Origin: Bacteroides sedimenti
GTDB lineage: Bacteria; Bacteroidota; Bacteroidia; Bacteroidales; Bacteroidaceae
Assembly: GCF_040365225.1 (NCBI RefSeq)
Contig: NZ_AP028055.1
Span: 1,364,001 to 1,428,000, forward strand
DNA length: 64,000 nt
Reading direction: 5' to 3'
The position numbers and the translations under genes are program-made. Shown here in pieces: positions 27,899 through 37,920 of this stretch. Positions within the stretch are counted from its first letter, which is position 1. Each line of letters begins with the position of its first letter. The notes under the pieces are model-generated. The model was not told the DNA's origin. It searched no databases and was given only the letters and a program-made list of their open reading frames with translations.

Positions 27899-29017
27899 AT
27901 GAAACCAATAAACGTTTTAGAGGTAATAAGACAAGGACAAATTGGAGGAGGAGAGTCTCATTTACTGGATCTGGTTTCGGGATTTGACAACACGATAAAT
28001 TCTATTGTGCTGGCTTTTACTCCGGGGCAAATGATTGACCGGTTTAGGGCTCAAGGAGTGAAATGTTATGTGATAGAAACCTCCCACCCTTTTGATTTCA
28101 GAGTATTCAAACAAATTCGTGCATTGATAAAAAAAGAGAAAATTCAGATTATCCATGCACATGGAAGCAGAGCGGCCTCAAACGTTGCATTGATCGCAAA
28201 AACAATGAGAGTTCCATTGATATATACTGTTCATGGTTGGAGTTTTCACCAGGATCAATCCCCTATTATTAGCTACTTAAGAGCTCAAAGTGAAAAGATC
28301 ATTTGCAATCAAAGCAACCAGGTTATTTGTGTTTCAGAAAGTAACCGGGTAACAGGCAATAAAGCTTTCGGACTGAAAAATTCATTGGTCATTGAAAATG
28401 GGATAGATCTTTCACGATTTAATCCTGAGAATTCATTCGCTGATATCAGAAAAGAATTTGGATTCAAAGATACTGATTTTATCATTGGATTTATAGGAAG
28501 AGTAACTTTACAGAAAGATCCTATGAATTTTATAAAAAGCATTGAGATTGCTAATAAACAGGACTCTAAAATTAAAGCTCTTCTTGTGGGAGAGGGAGAT
28601 ATGAAAGAAGAAGCTTTAACATATATCAAAAATAATTCTTTAGAGAATGTGATCCGTACATCAAATTTCAGAAGTGATATCCCCGATTTACTCAATGCAA
28701 TAGATATATTCTGCCTACCCAGTTTATGGGAAGGACTTTCAATCGCCCTTCTAGAGGCTATGGCAATGGGAAAAGCATTAGTTGTTACGCCTACTGATGG
28801 AACTAAAGAAGTTATAACGGATAAAAAAAATGGCTTGATTGCCTCATATAATGCGCCCTATGAGCTTGCTAAGCTCTATTTAGCCTATCGAAAGGATTTT
28901 GCTCTGAAAGAAAAATGTGAGAGTGAAGCCAAAAGACTTATCAGAAATAGATTTGATAGCCAAATGGTTTCAAACAAAGTAACTGAAATATATAAATCAT
29001 TTATCCGGAACTCATGA
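27899..29017 (+). CDS. Glycosyltransferase family 4
   Basis: A 372-residue GT4: IRQGQIGGGESHLLDL near the N-terminus, IIHAHGSRAASNVA (about 82-95), FIIGFIGRVTLQKDPMNF (about 194-211) and the E-x7-E motif EGLSIALLEAMAMGKA (about 282-297). The start is fixed by the preceding stop codon, and the end overlaps the next start codon (ATGA). Confidence 0.92.
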   Translation: MKPINVLEVIRQGQIGGGESHLLDLVSGFDNTINSIVLAFTPGQMIDRFRAQGVKCYVIETSHPFDFRVFKQIRALIKKEKIQIIHAHGSRAASNVALIAKTMRVPLIYTVHGWSFHQDQSPIISYLRAQSEKIICNQSNQVICVSESNRVTGNKAFGLKNSLVIENGIDLSRFNPENSFADIRKEFGFKDTDFIIGFIGRVTLQKDPMNFIKSIEIANKQDSKIKALLVGEGDMKEEALTYIKNNSLENVIRTSNFRSDIPDLLNAIDIFCLPSLWEGLSIALLEAMAMGKALVVTPTDGTKEVITDKKNGLIASYNAPYELAKLYLAYRKDFALKEKCESEAKRLIRNRFDSQMVSNKVTEIYKSFIRNS

Positions 29018-30198
29018 GATATCTAGAAATACTATTCTGGTTTTGCTTTATAATCGTATTCTACACCTATCTGGGGTACGGCATCTTGCTTTACCTGTTG
29101 GTGAAAATAAAAGAACTATTCATTAAACCAGAACAAATAAAAAAAAGCGAAACTGATCAGTTTCCTGAAGTTACACTTTTTATTGCTGCATTCAATGAAG
29201 AAGCTATAGTAAAGGAAAAAATGGAGAACTGCCGGGAATTGTATTATCCAATAGAAAAGCTGAAAATAATGTGGGTTACGGATGGCAGTAATGATAAAAC
29301 GAATGAATTACTGAATGCTTATCCGGAAGTAACCGTGCAATACCAACTGGAAAGGCAAGGAAAAACTGCTGCATTAAACCGAGGAATGAAATTTGTTACC
29401 TCCCCTATTGTGGTGTTTACAGATGCCAACACGATGATAAACCGAGAGGCAATCCGGGAAATTGTCAGAAAATTCACCAATCCAAAAGTGGGATGTGTTG
29501 CAGGAGAGAAAAGAATTGTCTCAAAAGAAAAAGATGCGGCGGCAGGTGGTGGTGAAGGAATTTACTGGAAATATGAATCGGCATTGAAAGAGCTTGACTC
29601 ACGTCTGTATTCCGCTGTGGGGGCTGCAGGTGAACTGTTTGCTATCAGAAGAGAGCTTTTTGAAACAATGGAAAAAGACACATTACTGGATGATTTCATC
29701 TTATCACTTCGGATTGCTCAGAAAGGATATAAGATATCCTACTGCAAAGAAGCTTATGCAATCGAATCGGCATCGGCAAATATGCAAGAGGAAGAAAAGA
29801 GAAAAGTTCGCATTGCAGCCGGTGGATTGCAATCAATCTGGAGATTGCGCTCCTTACTAAATATCTTTCGGTATGGCTCACTTAGCTTTCAATACATTTC
29901 ACATCGGGTTCTACGATGGTCAATAACTCCAATACTCCTTTTTTTAATGCTGCCCCTTAATGTTCTACTGAAAATAAAAATACAGACAGAAGGTTATAGT
30001 CTTTTTCTAATCCTTCAACTGATGTTCTATGCTGCCGCTTTATGGGGATATTACTTGTCAACCAGACAGATAAAAAATAAATTATTGTTTATTCCATATT
30101 ATTTTCTCTTTATGAATATCAATGTTGTAAAAGGCTTTTTCTACCTAAAAAATAAAAAAAATAGCGGAATCTGGGAGAAAGCAAAAAGATCTTTATAA
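29014..30198 (+). CDS. Membrane-bound GT2 glycosyltransferase
   Basis: A 394-residue protein with an N-terminal membrane helix (about 5-30), a GT-A domain with TLFIAAFNEEAIV, GKTAALNRG, DANTMI (about 141-146) and DDFILSLRIAQKGY (about 229-242), and two or three C-terminal membrane helices (about 305-380). It resembles the family of poly-N-acetylglucosamine/hyaluronan synthase-like enzymes. It is the last gene of the second polysaccharide run. Confidence 0.87.
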   Translation: MRYLEILFWFCFIIVFYTYLGYGILLYLLVKIKELFIKPEQIKKSETDQFPEVTLFIAAFNEEAIVKEKMENCRELYYPIEKLKIMWVTDGSNDKTNELLNAYPEVTVQYQLERQGKTAALNRGMKFVTSPIVVFTDANTMINREAIREIVRKFTNPKVGCVAGEKRIVSKEKDAAAGGGEGIYWKYESALKELDSRLYSAVGAAGELFAIRRELFETMEKDTLLDDFILSLRIAQKGYKISYCKEAYAIESASANMQEEEKRKVRIAAGGLQSIWRLRSLLNIFRYGSLSFQYISHRVLRWSITPILLFLMLPLNVLLKIKIQTEGYSLFLILQLMFYAAALWGYYLSTRQIKNKLLFIPYYFLFMNINVVKGFFYLKNKKNSGIWEKAKRSL

Positions 30199-30236
30199 TT
30201 TTTTAGCTTTTCAAACCGTTTAATTTGTTTTTTTTG

Positions 30237-30244
30237 TACATTTG
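30237..30244 (+). promoter_or_regulatory. Probable -7 box before the hybrid kinase
   Basis: TACATTTG fits the -7 consensus 47 bp before the start codon; the -33 region is not convincing. Confidence 0.35.
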
Positions 30245-30291
30245 CTTGGAAATGAATAGCATTTTGTCATAACCTCAAGAAAAAAGAAATA

Positions 30292-32907
30292 ATGAAAAGA
30301 ATATTGCATAACCCACAATACTCTGATAAAATTTTGCAAATGACAGCAGACACCATGTTTCTGGTAACAAGCGAAGGTGTATGTGTGGATATGGTTGTGC
30401 ATGCAAACCGATCATTCTTTAAGAAAAAAAAAGATCTAATAGGTAAAAATCTAATTAATGAAATACCTAAAAAGACTTTAGTGCCACTGAGTAGAGAATT
30501 CAAAAAAGTGGTAAAAGAAAATATTATTTCGACAAGAAACTACGAACTATCGATTGACGGTGAGGTTTATTTCTTTAAATGCATAATGCACCCTTTTGAG
30601 GAAGGATTAATTTTATGTCAGTACAGAGACATCACAAGCAGGAACAAAATAAAGCTGGAGCTTGAGAAAACCAATAATGAATTACGGGAAATCGAAAAGG
30701 CAGCTCAAATCGGCCAGTGGAGATACGAATATAAAACACAAATGTTCTACTATAAGGGTCATACTGGGGCTATGTCTTGCTGTGATTATTACAAAAGCAT
30801 ACCAATGGCGGATTATTTGGCAATTATGCACATTGACGATCGACCAAGATTTGTGGAATGGGTTAATAATGCTCAAATTGCCCCTCAATCAGAACCTTTC
30901 GAATACCGTATTTTATGGAGAAAAAAAAACGTATTTTTACGTTTGAAGATTTTAAATTACGACTTTAATAATGGGCATGAAATAGTCGAAGGTTATTGTC
31001 AGAACATGACCGACTTTATTAAAAAAGATGAAGATCTGGAAATTGTAACAAGAGCTGTCAACTATGCATCAGAGGATATTTTTGCAATTAAGCCCGATGG
31101 CACACTTACATTTGCCAACAAACAATTTAGGAAACACTATCTTCTGACAGATGACGTCGACTTGTCAACAGTTAAGATTAACAAACTTCCCGTAAGTAAA
31201 GAACTCAAGGAGCGCTGGATGAAGATTCAGAAAGAGTTTACATGCCTTAAGGATATTATTCGCTATATCGGGGAAAAACCTTTTCCACATCTGAAAAACG
31301 TACTGGCATATGATTTCTTCTCGTATCAAATGGAAAACAAAGAAAACGAGATTATTATTTGGACTTTTGGAAGAGATATATCTGACCGGATAAGGTATGA
31401 AGCGCAGGTAAATGAAGTGAATCAGATTATGAACACTGTATTGGAAAATCTTCCAATAGCCATCTCTGTTAAAGATACAGGAAATGACATGCGTTATATT
31501 TACCGAAACAGGGTCGTTTTCGATAAAATGAAAACAACAGATGTGATCGGGAAAACAGACTTTGATATATATCCAGACTTTACAGCCATAACTTTACGCA
31601 ACGAAGACCTCTCTGTATTGAAAGATAAAATACCAATTAGTTATGAGAAGGAAACAATAGACAATAATGAGAATAAATACATTACCTTCAAGAAAAAAGT
31701 ATTGGTAGAAAACGGGGAAAGAGCTCCTCTGATAATTGCTATGGAGAGTAATATTACCGATATGAAACGGATGGAACATGAACTAATTAAGGCAAAAGAG
31801 AAAGCTGAAAATTCCGACAAACTAAAATCGGCATTTCTCGCAAATATGAGTCATGAAATACGCACTCCGTTAAATGCAATAGTAGGATTCTCACGGGTAA
31901 TTGCAGAAACCCAGAACGCAAACGAAAGAATGGGTTATTACAACATTGTAGAATCAAACAACATTCGGTTACTGCAATTAATCAATGAAATACTTGACTT
32001 GTCAAGAATTGAATCAGGAATCATGGAGTTCACAGAAGAACCTATTAACCTGAATGCTATGTGCCAGGAAGTATTCGATGCACATCGCTTTCGCTGTCCT
32101 GAAAACGTTGAACTTATCTATGAGAAATCAGATCCGGACTTGTGGATATACAGCGATAAGAACAGACTGATCCAGGTCTTCTCTAATCTCATTGGCAATG
32201 CGATGAAATTCACTAAACAAGGAAGCATTAGTTTTGGATATGAGCTGAAAGATAACTTGGTAATATGCAAGGTTAAAGATACAGGAATAGGACTTCCTAA
32301 GGATAAAGCAAATCATATATTTGAGCGTTTTGCAAAGTTGAATTCGGTTGCTCAGGGAACCGGACTGGGACTCTCTATCTGTAAATCTATTGTTGAAAAG
32401 CTGGGAGGAACTATCAAGGTGACCTCTATTGAGGGTGCTGGTTCCGAATTTACCTTCACGCATCCATACATTCAGCCAGTTAAAGAAAATAGGGCAAAAA
32501 ACATAGAAGAAAAAGAAAATGGAATGATGGAAGGAACATCATTTCAGGGTAAGAAGGATCAGATAATCTTAGTTGCCGAAGATAATGACAGTAATTTTAA
32601 ACTTCTGAATGCAATGATTGGGAAGAGTTTTACCCTGATTCATGCCCACGATGGCATTGAAGCAATTACTATGTTTGAAGAGTACAGACCTAATTTGATA
32701 TTAATGGATATTAAAATGCCCAATATGGATGGGCTAGACGCTACCAAGGTCATTAGGGAGGTCTCACCAAAGATTCCAATTATTGCTTTGAGTGCGTTTG
32801 TATACAACGAAGATGTGAAGGCAGCATTAAATTGTGGTTGCAATGAGTTTATCCCTAAACCTGTATCACAAACACTATTAATTGAAACTCTGAAAAAATA
32901 TTTGTAA
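30292..32907 (+). CDS. PAS-containing hybrid histidine kinase
   Basis: The 871-residue protein has no clear membrane span. It carries three to four PAS-like segments (about 15-120, 130-245, 255-365, 375-490), a HisKA domain with FLANMSHEIRTPLNAIVGFS (His near 523), a HATPase_c domain (NLIGNAMKFTKQG, DTGIGLPKD, GTGLGLSICKS) and a C-terminal receiver with ILMDIKMPNMDGL (Asp near 805) and FIPKPVS. It should sense a cytoplasmic signal and relay phosphate internally. No DNA-binding domain is present. The standalone receiver at 4450 is a conceivable output, inferred from the locus only. Confidence 0.92.
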   Translation: MKRILHNPQYSDKILQMTADTMFLVTSEGVCVDMVVHANRSFFKKKKDLIGKNLINEIPKKTLVPLSREFKKVVKENIISTRNYELSIDGEVYFFKCIMHPFEEGLILCQYRDITSRNKIKLELEKTNNELREIEKAAQIGQWRYEYKTQMFYYKGHTGAMSCCDYYKSIPMADYLAIMHIDDRPRFVEWVNNAQIAPQSEPFEYRILWRKKNVFLRLKILNYDFNNGHEIVEGYCQNMTDFIKKDEDLEIVTRAVNYASEDIFAIKPDGTLTFANKQFRKHYLLTDDVDLSTVKINKLPVSKELKERWMKIQKEFTCLKDIIRYIGEKPFPHLKNVLAYDFFSYQMENKENEIIIWTFGRDISDRIRYEAQVNEVNQIMNTVLENLPIAISVKDTGNDMRYIYRNRVVFDKMKTTDVIGKTDFDIYPDFTAITLRNEDLSVLKDKIPISYEKETIDNNENKYITFKKKVLVENGERAPLIIAMESNITDMKRMEHELIKAKEKAENSDKLKSAFLANMSHEIRTPLNAIVGFSRVIAETQNANERMGYYNIVESNNIRLLQLINEILDLSRIESGIMEFTEEPINLNAMCQEVFDAHRFRCPENVELIYEKSDPDLWIYSDKNRLIQVFSNLIGNAMKFTKQGSISFGYELKDNLVICKVKDTGIGLPKDKANHIFERFAKLNSVAQGTGLGLSICKSIVEKLGGTIKVTSIEGAGSEFTFTHPYIQPVKENRAKNIEEKENGMMEGTSFQGKKDQIILVAEDNDSNFKLLNAMIGKSFTLIHAHDGIEAITMFEEYRPNLILMDIKMPNMDGLDATKVIREVSPKIPIIALSAFVYNEDVKAALNCGCNEFIPKPVSQTLLIETLKKYL

Positions 32908-32911
32908 CCGG

Positions 32912-33997
32912 ATGGGTAAAAAGGCAACTTTTCTATACTTTGATTTCCTTACTTTACTTTTCACCGCCTCGCTAGCCCTATTTACAATTATTGTAGGTGT
33001 TGGTTCGCGCAGTAATCCCAATGAGGGTATATTGTTACCTCTTTTAGGACTTAGTATTGTTCCGCTAATAATTGCAAATCTATTTATGTTACTATATTGG
33101 GGCATACGAAGAAAACTGTGGTTTGTCATACCTTTAATTGCAGTTGCTGGGAATTATGAGTATATATCTGCTAAATACCAATTCAGAATTAGCTCATCGG
33201 CTCCTAACTACAAACAAAGATTAATCAGAATTGCCAGTTATAACGTACAAGCGTTTCACGATGATCCCTCCATATATTCAGTTGAGGAAGTAACCGGACT
33301 TATGAAAGAATATAGAACTGACATTATCTGTTTTCAGGAGTTTGCCGAAAGTCCATATTTTAGCATCGACAGTATCCGCCTTCAGTTTAGAGATTATCCT
33401 TATGCGATTCTTTGCAAAGGCGGAGAGAAAAAAAACAATCTTGCTATATTCAGTAAATTCCCAATAATAAATAATGCAAATATTGCATTCAATTCCACAA
33501 AAAACGGGGCTATGTGGGTAGATGTAAAAGTAGGAAAAACTACATTACGAGTATTCAACTGCCATTTACAAACTACCAATTTTAATCAGACAAGAAGTTT
33601 GTTAACTCATGTCACTACAGCGGGGTTTTATGAATCAAAGAAAGAGGCGGCGATTAATATTATGATGAGATTAGCTGTTAATGCACAAAAAAGAGCAAAT
33701 CAGGCCGACATGTTATCTCAGATGATTGATACGACCAGATATGCTATTGTTTTATGCGGAGACTTTAATGATATCCCAACTTCTTATTCATATCATCGAA
33801 TAAAAAAGTTACTTAAAGACGGATTCCAAAGTGCTGGTTCAGGATTTGAGTCAACATACCGTCATTTTCATCAGTTATTACGAATAGATTATATTTTTCA
33901 TTCAAAAGATCTTATCGGAACAAAATATCAGACTCCTTCTTTTGAATTTAGTGACCATAATCCAGTATTTATGGAACTTGCAATAAAGGGAAAATAG
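32912..33997 (+). CDS. Membrane-anchored endonuclease/exonuclease/phosphatase family protein
   Basis: The first 90 residues form three hydrophobic helices. The rest is the EEP fold, with IASYNVQAF (about 108-116), FQEF (about 146-149), NCHLQTTNFNQ, the catalytic GDFNDIPTSYSY (about 286-297) and terminal SDHNPVF. EEP proteins hydrolyse phosphodiesters in nucleic acids, phospholipids or phosphoinositides; this substrate is unknown. It starts 4 bp after the hybrid kinase, so the pair forms an operon, and it converges with the REC-kinase gene. Confidence 0.87.
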   Translation: MGKKATFLYFDFLTLLFTASLALFTIIVGVGSRSNPNEGILLPLLGLSIVPLIIANLFMLLYWGIRRKLWFVIPLIAVAGNYEYISAKYQFRISSSAPNYKQRLIRIASYNVQAFHDDPSIYSVEEVTGLMKEYRTDIICFQEFAESPYFSIDSIRLQFRDYPYAILCKGGEKKNNLAIFSKFPIINNANIAFNSTKNGAMWVDVKVGKTTLRVFNCHLQTTNFNQTRSLLTHVTTAGFYESKKEAAINIMMRLAVNAQKRANQADMLSQMIDTTRYAIVLCGDFNDIPTSYSYHRIKKLLKDGFQSAGSGFESTYRHFHQLLRIDYIFHSKDLIGTKYQTPSFEFSDHNPVFMELAIKGK

Positions 33998-34004
33998 CCT
34001 TTAA

Positions 34005-35129
34005 TTATTTCTTGGGGAGATAAAAACTAAAGGTAGACCCCTTATTTTCTTCCGAAGAGAACCAGAGTTCACCTCCATTTTTCCTCACAAAATCCTGACA
34101 CAAAAGAAGCCCCAACCCTGAACCTTCCTCATTTTTAGTTCCGAAAGTTGTGAAATGAGTATCTGCGTGAAGCAGTTTAGATTGATCTTCCTTTTTGATT
34201 CCTCGGCCGTGGTCAATCACATGAACAATAACCTGATCATCCTTTTCCTCAATAACAACTTGTACTTCGCCACCAATATTGCTAAACTTCATTGCATTAC
34301 TAAGCAGATTACGAATAACTGTTTTAATCATGTCAATATCTGCATGAACTTCCACCTGCACAGGTGCATGAAGAGATATTTTTATTTGTTTAATCTCAGC
34401 CATAATCGAGAATATCTCAATTACTCCAGCAGTTACTCCAACAATCTCAATGTCTTGACGAACTACATTCAATCTGCCGATCTGACTTTTCGTCCATTTC
34501 AACAGATTATCAAGAAGAGAAAAGACTTCTTCTGTGGTTTGATTTGCCATATTAAGCAGTTCATGCATTTCCTGCCCTATTTTATCAGGGGGCAGATTCA
34601 TGAGTAGCATATTCAGAACCATTTTGATTGAAGCCATCGGTGAACGAAGATCGTGAGCGATAACAGAATAAAGTTTATCACGTCCTTTTATTGTACGTTT
34701 CAGCTCTTCAGTCTGATTATAAATGATTCGTTTGGCTGCTATCAATGAAATCTGGTGCGTAACACGAATAATAAGCTCTTCTTTATTGAAAGGTTTGGAA
34801 ATAAAATCATTTGCACCAGTCTGAAAACCCTTTACTATATCAGCTGTTGAATTGAGCGCAGTTAGAAATATAATGGGAATCTGCGAAAATCCAGGTTTGG
34901 ATTTCAGGATTTGCGCAACTTCAAATCCACTCATATCAGGCATCATTACATCCAGCAAAATCAAATCCGGCAATTCTGTCTCTACCATTTTGATTGCTTG
35001 ATTACCGTTCATCGCGGTTACAACATTAAATTTCTCATTCGTCAACAACACTTTGAGCAACAACACGTTTGACAAAACATCATCGACAACCAATATTTTA
35101 TACTCCGATGGGGTAATTTCCATATTCAT
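34005..35129 (-). CDS. Receiver-histidine kinase (REC-HisKA-HATPase)
   Basis: The 374 residues start with a receiver (VVDDVLSN, acceptor Asp in LILLDVMMPDMSG near residue 59, FISKPF), followed by a short coil, HisKA with VIAHDLRSPMASIKM (His near 162) and HATPase_c (NLLSNAMKFSNIG, DHGRGIKKED, GSGLGLLLCQ). This reversed order is common for soluble relay kinases that receive phosphate from another kinase. Its start overlaps the stop of the UDP-sugar enzyme gene by 4 bp, so the two are co-translated. Confidence 0.92.
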   Translation of the reverse strand: MNMEITPSEYKILVVDDVLSNVLLLKVLLTNEKFNVVTAMNGNQAIKMVETELPDLILLDVMMPDMSGFEVAQILKSKPGFSQIPIIFLTALNSTADIVKGFQTGANDFISKPFNKEELIIRVTHQISLIAAKRIIYNQTEELKRTIKGRDKLYSVIAHDLRSPMASIKMVLNMLLMNLPPDKIGQEMHELLNMANQTTEEVFSLLDNLLKWTKSQIGRLNVVRQDIEIVGVTAGVIEIFSIMAEIKQIKISLHAPVQVEVHADIDMIKTVIRNLLSNAMKFSNIGGEVQVVIEEKDDQVIVHVIDHGRGIKKEDQSKLLHADTHFTTFGTKNEEGSGLGLLLCQDFVRKNGGELWFSSEENKGSTFSFYLPKK

Positions 35130-36112
35130 TTTAGCTGATATAAAGGGATAAAAGAAGGTTGGACAACTGGCTCTTTTCTACTAATAACTGATTTGAAATA
35201 ATTGATAGTCTTAATTAATCCCTCTTCCAATTGAACTGTTGGCTCCCAGTTCAACTTCTCTTTTGCTAGTGAGATGTCTGGTTGTCGCTGCTTAGGATCA
35301 TCTCCCGGAAGTGGTTTAAAAACAAATTTTGAACTAGAGCCAGTAAGTTCTATGACTTTTTCTGCCAACTGTTTAATAGTAAATTCATTGGGATTTCCGA
35401 TATTTATTGGACCAACAAAACTATCCTCAGTATTCATCATCCGCACCATTCCTTCAACTAGATCGTCCACATACTGAAAGCTCCGGGTTTGGCTACCATC
35501 ACCATAAAGCGTTATATCTTCATTCTTCAAAGCTTGTACGATGAAGTTTGAAACTACCCTACCATCGTTAGGATGCATATTCGGGCCATAAGTATTAAAT
35601 ATACGAATAATCTTAATTTTGAGTTTTTTTTGCCTATGATAGTCCATAAATAAGGTTTCCGCACAACGTTTTCCTTCATCATAACATGAACGTATTCCCA
35701 CGGGGTTAACATTTCCCCAATATTCTTCTTTCTGAGGATGTACAATCGGGTCACCGTAAACTTCACTGGTAGATGCCTGCAAAACCTTAGCATTAACATG
35801 TCTACCCAGAGAAAGCATATTAACTGCACCCATCACAGAAGTCTTTATTGTTTTAACTGGATCATACTGATAATGAATTGGAGATGCCGGACAAGCCAGA
35901 TTATAAATTTCATCTACTTCTGCTGAATATGGATTAATAATATCGTGACGTACCAACTCGAAACGAGGATTGTTCATCAGGTGCCAAACATTTGCTCTGT
36001 CTCCTGTAAAGTAGTTGTCTAAACAAATAACAGAGTGTCCGTCATTGATCAGTCGAGTGCATAAATGAGAACCGATAAAGCCGGCACCTCCAGTCACTAA
36101 TATTCTTTTCAT
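35126..36112 (-). CDS. UDP-glucuronate decarboxylase-type NAD-dependent epimerase/dehydratase
   Basis: ATG 36112 gives a 328-residue SDR enzyme; a GTG one codon upstream is an alternative. The NAD motif GGAGFIGSH (about 8-16), the catalytic Tyr-x3-Lys in CYDEGKRCAETL (about 144-155), NTYGPNMHPNDGRVV and the late LPGDDPKQRQPDI match UDP-xylose synthase-type enzymes, which make UDP-xylose from UDP-glucuronate. It would supply a sugar nucleotide for the nearby polysaccharide genes. The 4-bp overlap with the REC-kinase gene is unusual for a metabolic enzyme. Confidence 0.87.
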   Translation of the reverse strand: MKRILVTGGAGFIGSHLCTRLINDGHSVICLDNYFTGDRANVWHLMNNPRFELVRHDIINPYSAEVDEIYNLACPASPIHYQYDPVKTIKTSVMGAVNMLSLGRHVNAKVLQASTSEVYGDPIVHPQKEEYWGNVNPVGIRSCYDEGKRCAETLFMDYHRQKKLKIKIIRIFNTYGPNMHPNDGRVVSNFIVQALKNEDITLYGDGSQTRSFQYVDDLVEGMVRMMNTEDSFVGPINIGNPNEFTIKQLAEKVIELTGSSSKFVFKPLPGDDPKQRQPDISLAKEKLNWEPTVQLEEGLIKTINYFKSVISRKEPVVQPSFIPLYQLK

Positions 36113-36558
36113 CACTATATTTTCTTAGCAGATTCGTCGTATTTATTATCTTCCTTCTCTATATTAATAAAACAAGCTTTAATATAGCGTAACAAATATA
36201 TTGGTTTTTTTTGTTTTTAAGGCGGTTTTGAGGATCTATTTTTAATAGAGGATAGCAAAAAAAATAATTTAATAAAAACCAGATTTGCGACTATCACAAA
36301 ATATATTTAACACTCCTAAAATTCACAATTCGGATATATTAAAAAGACAAATATAGAGAAATTTTCTAAGTCAATAATAGATAACTAATTAGAATAAAAA
36401 TAGTTCTGTATAATAATACCAAAAAGAAAAATGGTTATATTTAACAACCAAAACATTATTATCATATTTTTGTTTTTGATATATAAGTTAAGACATTTGC
36501 ATCCGGATATATGAATTACATCTAAAGGTTTGTCAGGCCGAACCAAAGTTTTATAAAA
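36113..36558. other. Divergent AT-rich gap
   Basis: The gap separates the UDP-sugar gene (minus) and the AI-2E family gene (plus). Two CAAATATA sequences (36193-36200 and 36348-36355) could be minus-strand -7 boxes (TATATTTG), and TATTTTTG at 36465-36472 is a plus-strand candidate. None has a clear -33 partner. Confidence 0.4.
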
Positions 36559-37563
36559 ATGAAAGAGCAATATTGCAAATACTCATTAATTATTATTCTT
36601 CTGATACTAGGAGTTATCGTTTTTATCAGAATCATACCTTTTCTCACTGGATTGATGGGAGCTGCGACAATATATGTATTGGTCAGAAAGCAAATGTTTT
36701 ATCTTACTCAAAAGAAAAATGTCAGGCATACAATGGCAGCTGTCCTGATGCTTCTGGAAGCTGCACTCTGTTTTTTAATCCCTCTTTCTCTGGTAGTTTG
36801 GCTTCTAGTAGAGAAAATACAGAATCTCAATTTGGATCCACAAGCATACATTAAAACAATTGAAGATATAGCCAGATTGGTTGAATTAAAAACTGGCTAT
36901 AACGTGCTTAATAGCGAGAATATATCGTTTATTGCCTCATTCATACCTAAGGTTGGACAATTTATAGTCGGAAATATGAGCAACCTTGTAGTAAACATAT
37001 TCGTAATGTTGTTTGTACTTTTTTTTATGTTACTAAAAGGGAAAGAGATGGAGACATATTGTTATGACATTCTTCCTTTTAAAACCACTCATAAAGAACG
37101 AATCCTTAATAAAATAAGCTTAATGGTAAGATCTAATGCAATAGGTATACCTTTAGTAGCAATAGTCCAAGGAGGAGTAGCCACGATAGGTTACTTTATC
37201 TTCGATGCACCTAATCCAATCTTGTTCGGTTTTCTAAGTTGCTTCGCATCAGTTGTTCCAATGGTAGGAATTGGACTGATTTGGGCGCCAGTAGTAGCTT
37301 ATATGTTCCTTACTGGTAACTGGCATCATGCAATAGGATTACTCATCTATTCAGGGATTATAACTTCTACTATTGACAATCTTATAAGGTTTCTACTTCA
37401 GAAGAAACTGGCAAATATTCATCCGTTGATTACCATTTTCGGGGTAATCATCGGTCTATCTCTTTTTGGCTTTATGGGGATTATTTTTGGACCATTGCTA
37501 CTCTCCATCTTTTTGCTTTGTTTTGATATATTCAAACAGGAGTATCTATCAGACGATCAATAA
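36559..37563 (+). CDS. AI-2E family transporter (UPF0118)
   Basis: The 334-residue protein has about eight membrane spans in the family's arrangement: two N-terminal pairs, a soluble middle (about 90-135, IQNLNLDPQAYIKTIEDIARLVE) and a C-terminal block with NPILFGFLSCFASVVPMVG (about 214-232) and IHPLITIFGVIIGLSLFGFMG. The family includes the AI-2 exporter TqsA and Na+/H+ antiporters; the substrate here is not known. It is monocistronic. Confidence 0.9.
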   Translation: MKEQYCKYSLIIILLILGVIVFIRIIPFLTGLMGAATIYVLVRKQMFYLTQKKNVRHTMAAVLMLLEAALCFLIPLSLVVWLLVEKIQNLNLDPQAYIKTIEDIARLVELKTGYNVLNSENISFIASFIPKVGQFIVGNMSNLVVNIFVMLFVLFFMLLKGKEMETYCYDILPFKTTHKERILNKISLMVRSNAIGIPLVAIVQGGVATIGYFIFDAPNPILFGFLSCFASVVPMVGIGLIWAPVVAYMFLTGNWHHAIGLLIYSGIITSTIDNLIRFLLQKKLANIHPLITIFGVIIGLSLFGFMGIIFGPLLLSIFLLCFDIFKQEYLSDDQ

Positions 37564-37570
37564 AAATAAC

Positions 37571-37609
37571 AAAAAAAAGACAACTAAAGAATTATCTTTA
37601 ATTGCCTTT
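37571..37609 (-). terminator. Terminator of tRNA-Asp
   Basis: On the minus strand a 14-bp stem with two G-U pairs (37596-37609 with 37576-37589) is followed by eight T residues. On the plus strand the same sequence has A-C mismatches, so it reads best as the tRNA terminator. Confidence 0.7.
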
Positions 37610-37626
37610 CAAGCTTATTAACCTTG

Positions 37627-37700
37627 CGGTGCGTACGGGACTCGAACCCGTGACCCCATGCGTGACAGGCATGTATTCTAACCAACTGAACTAACGCACC
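37627..37700 (-). tRNA. tRNA-Asp (anticodon GTC)
   Basis: The minus strand starts GGTGCGT and ends ACGCACC plus discriminator G, a perfect 7-bp acceptor stem. The anticodon loop reads CTGTCAC (anticodon GTC), and the T arm contains GGGTTCGAGTCCC. The 3' CCA is not encoded. The gene stands alone with its own promoter and terminator. Confidence 0.97.
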
Positions 37701-37740
37701 AATTATTTCTTTTCGTTGCTTTCTCTCTCGATTGCGGTTG

Positions 37741-37771
37741 CAAAGGTAGTAGTTATTTTTAAACCTGCAAT
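37741..37771 (-). promoter_or_regulatory. Promoter of tRNA-Asp
   Basis: On the minus strand a -7 box TACCTTTG (37741-37748) is preceded at 19-bp spacing by ATTG (37768-37771). This is the same arrangement as the ndh promoter. Transcription would start near 37734. Confidence 0.6.
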
Positions 37772-37874
37772 AGTTTTAAAGAATTATTTTTGATCTTTTT
37801 TAAACCAAATCTGATTACTAAGGGATTACGAAATACTTTTTTCTATGCCTGAAACAGCTGCTTGAAATTATTGC

Positions 37875-37882
37875 TATATTTG
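37875..37882 (+). promoter_or_regulatory. Probable -7 box of the aminotransferase gene
   Basis: TATATTTG lies 38 bp before the start codon; no clear -33 box is present. Confidence 0.4.
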
Positions 37883-37920
37883 CAAGACATTAAAATAACA
37901 GACAAATAAAACATATAGAA

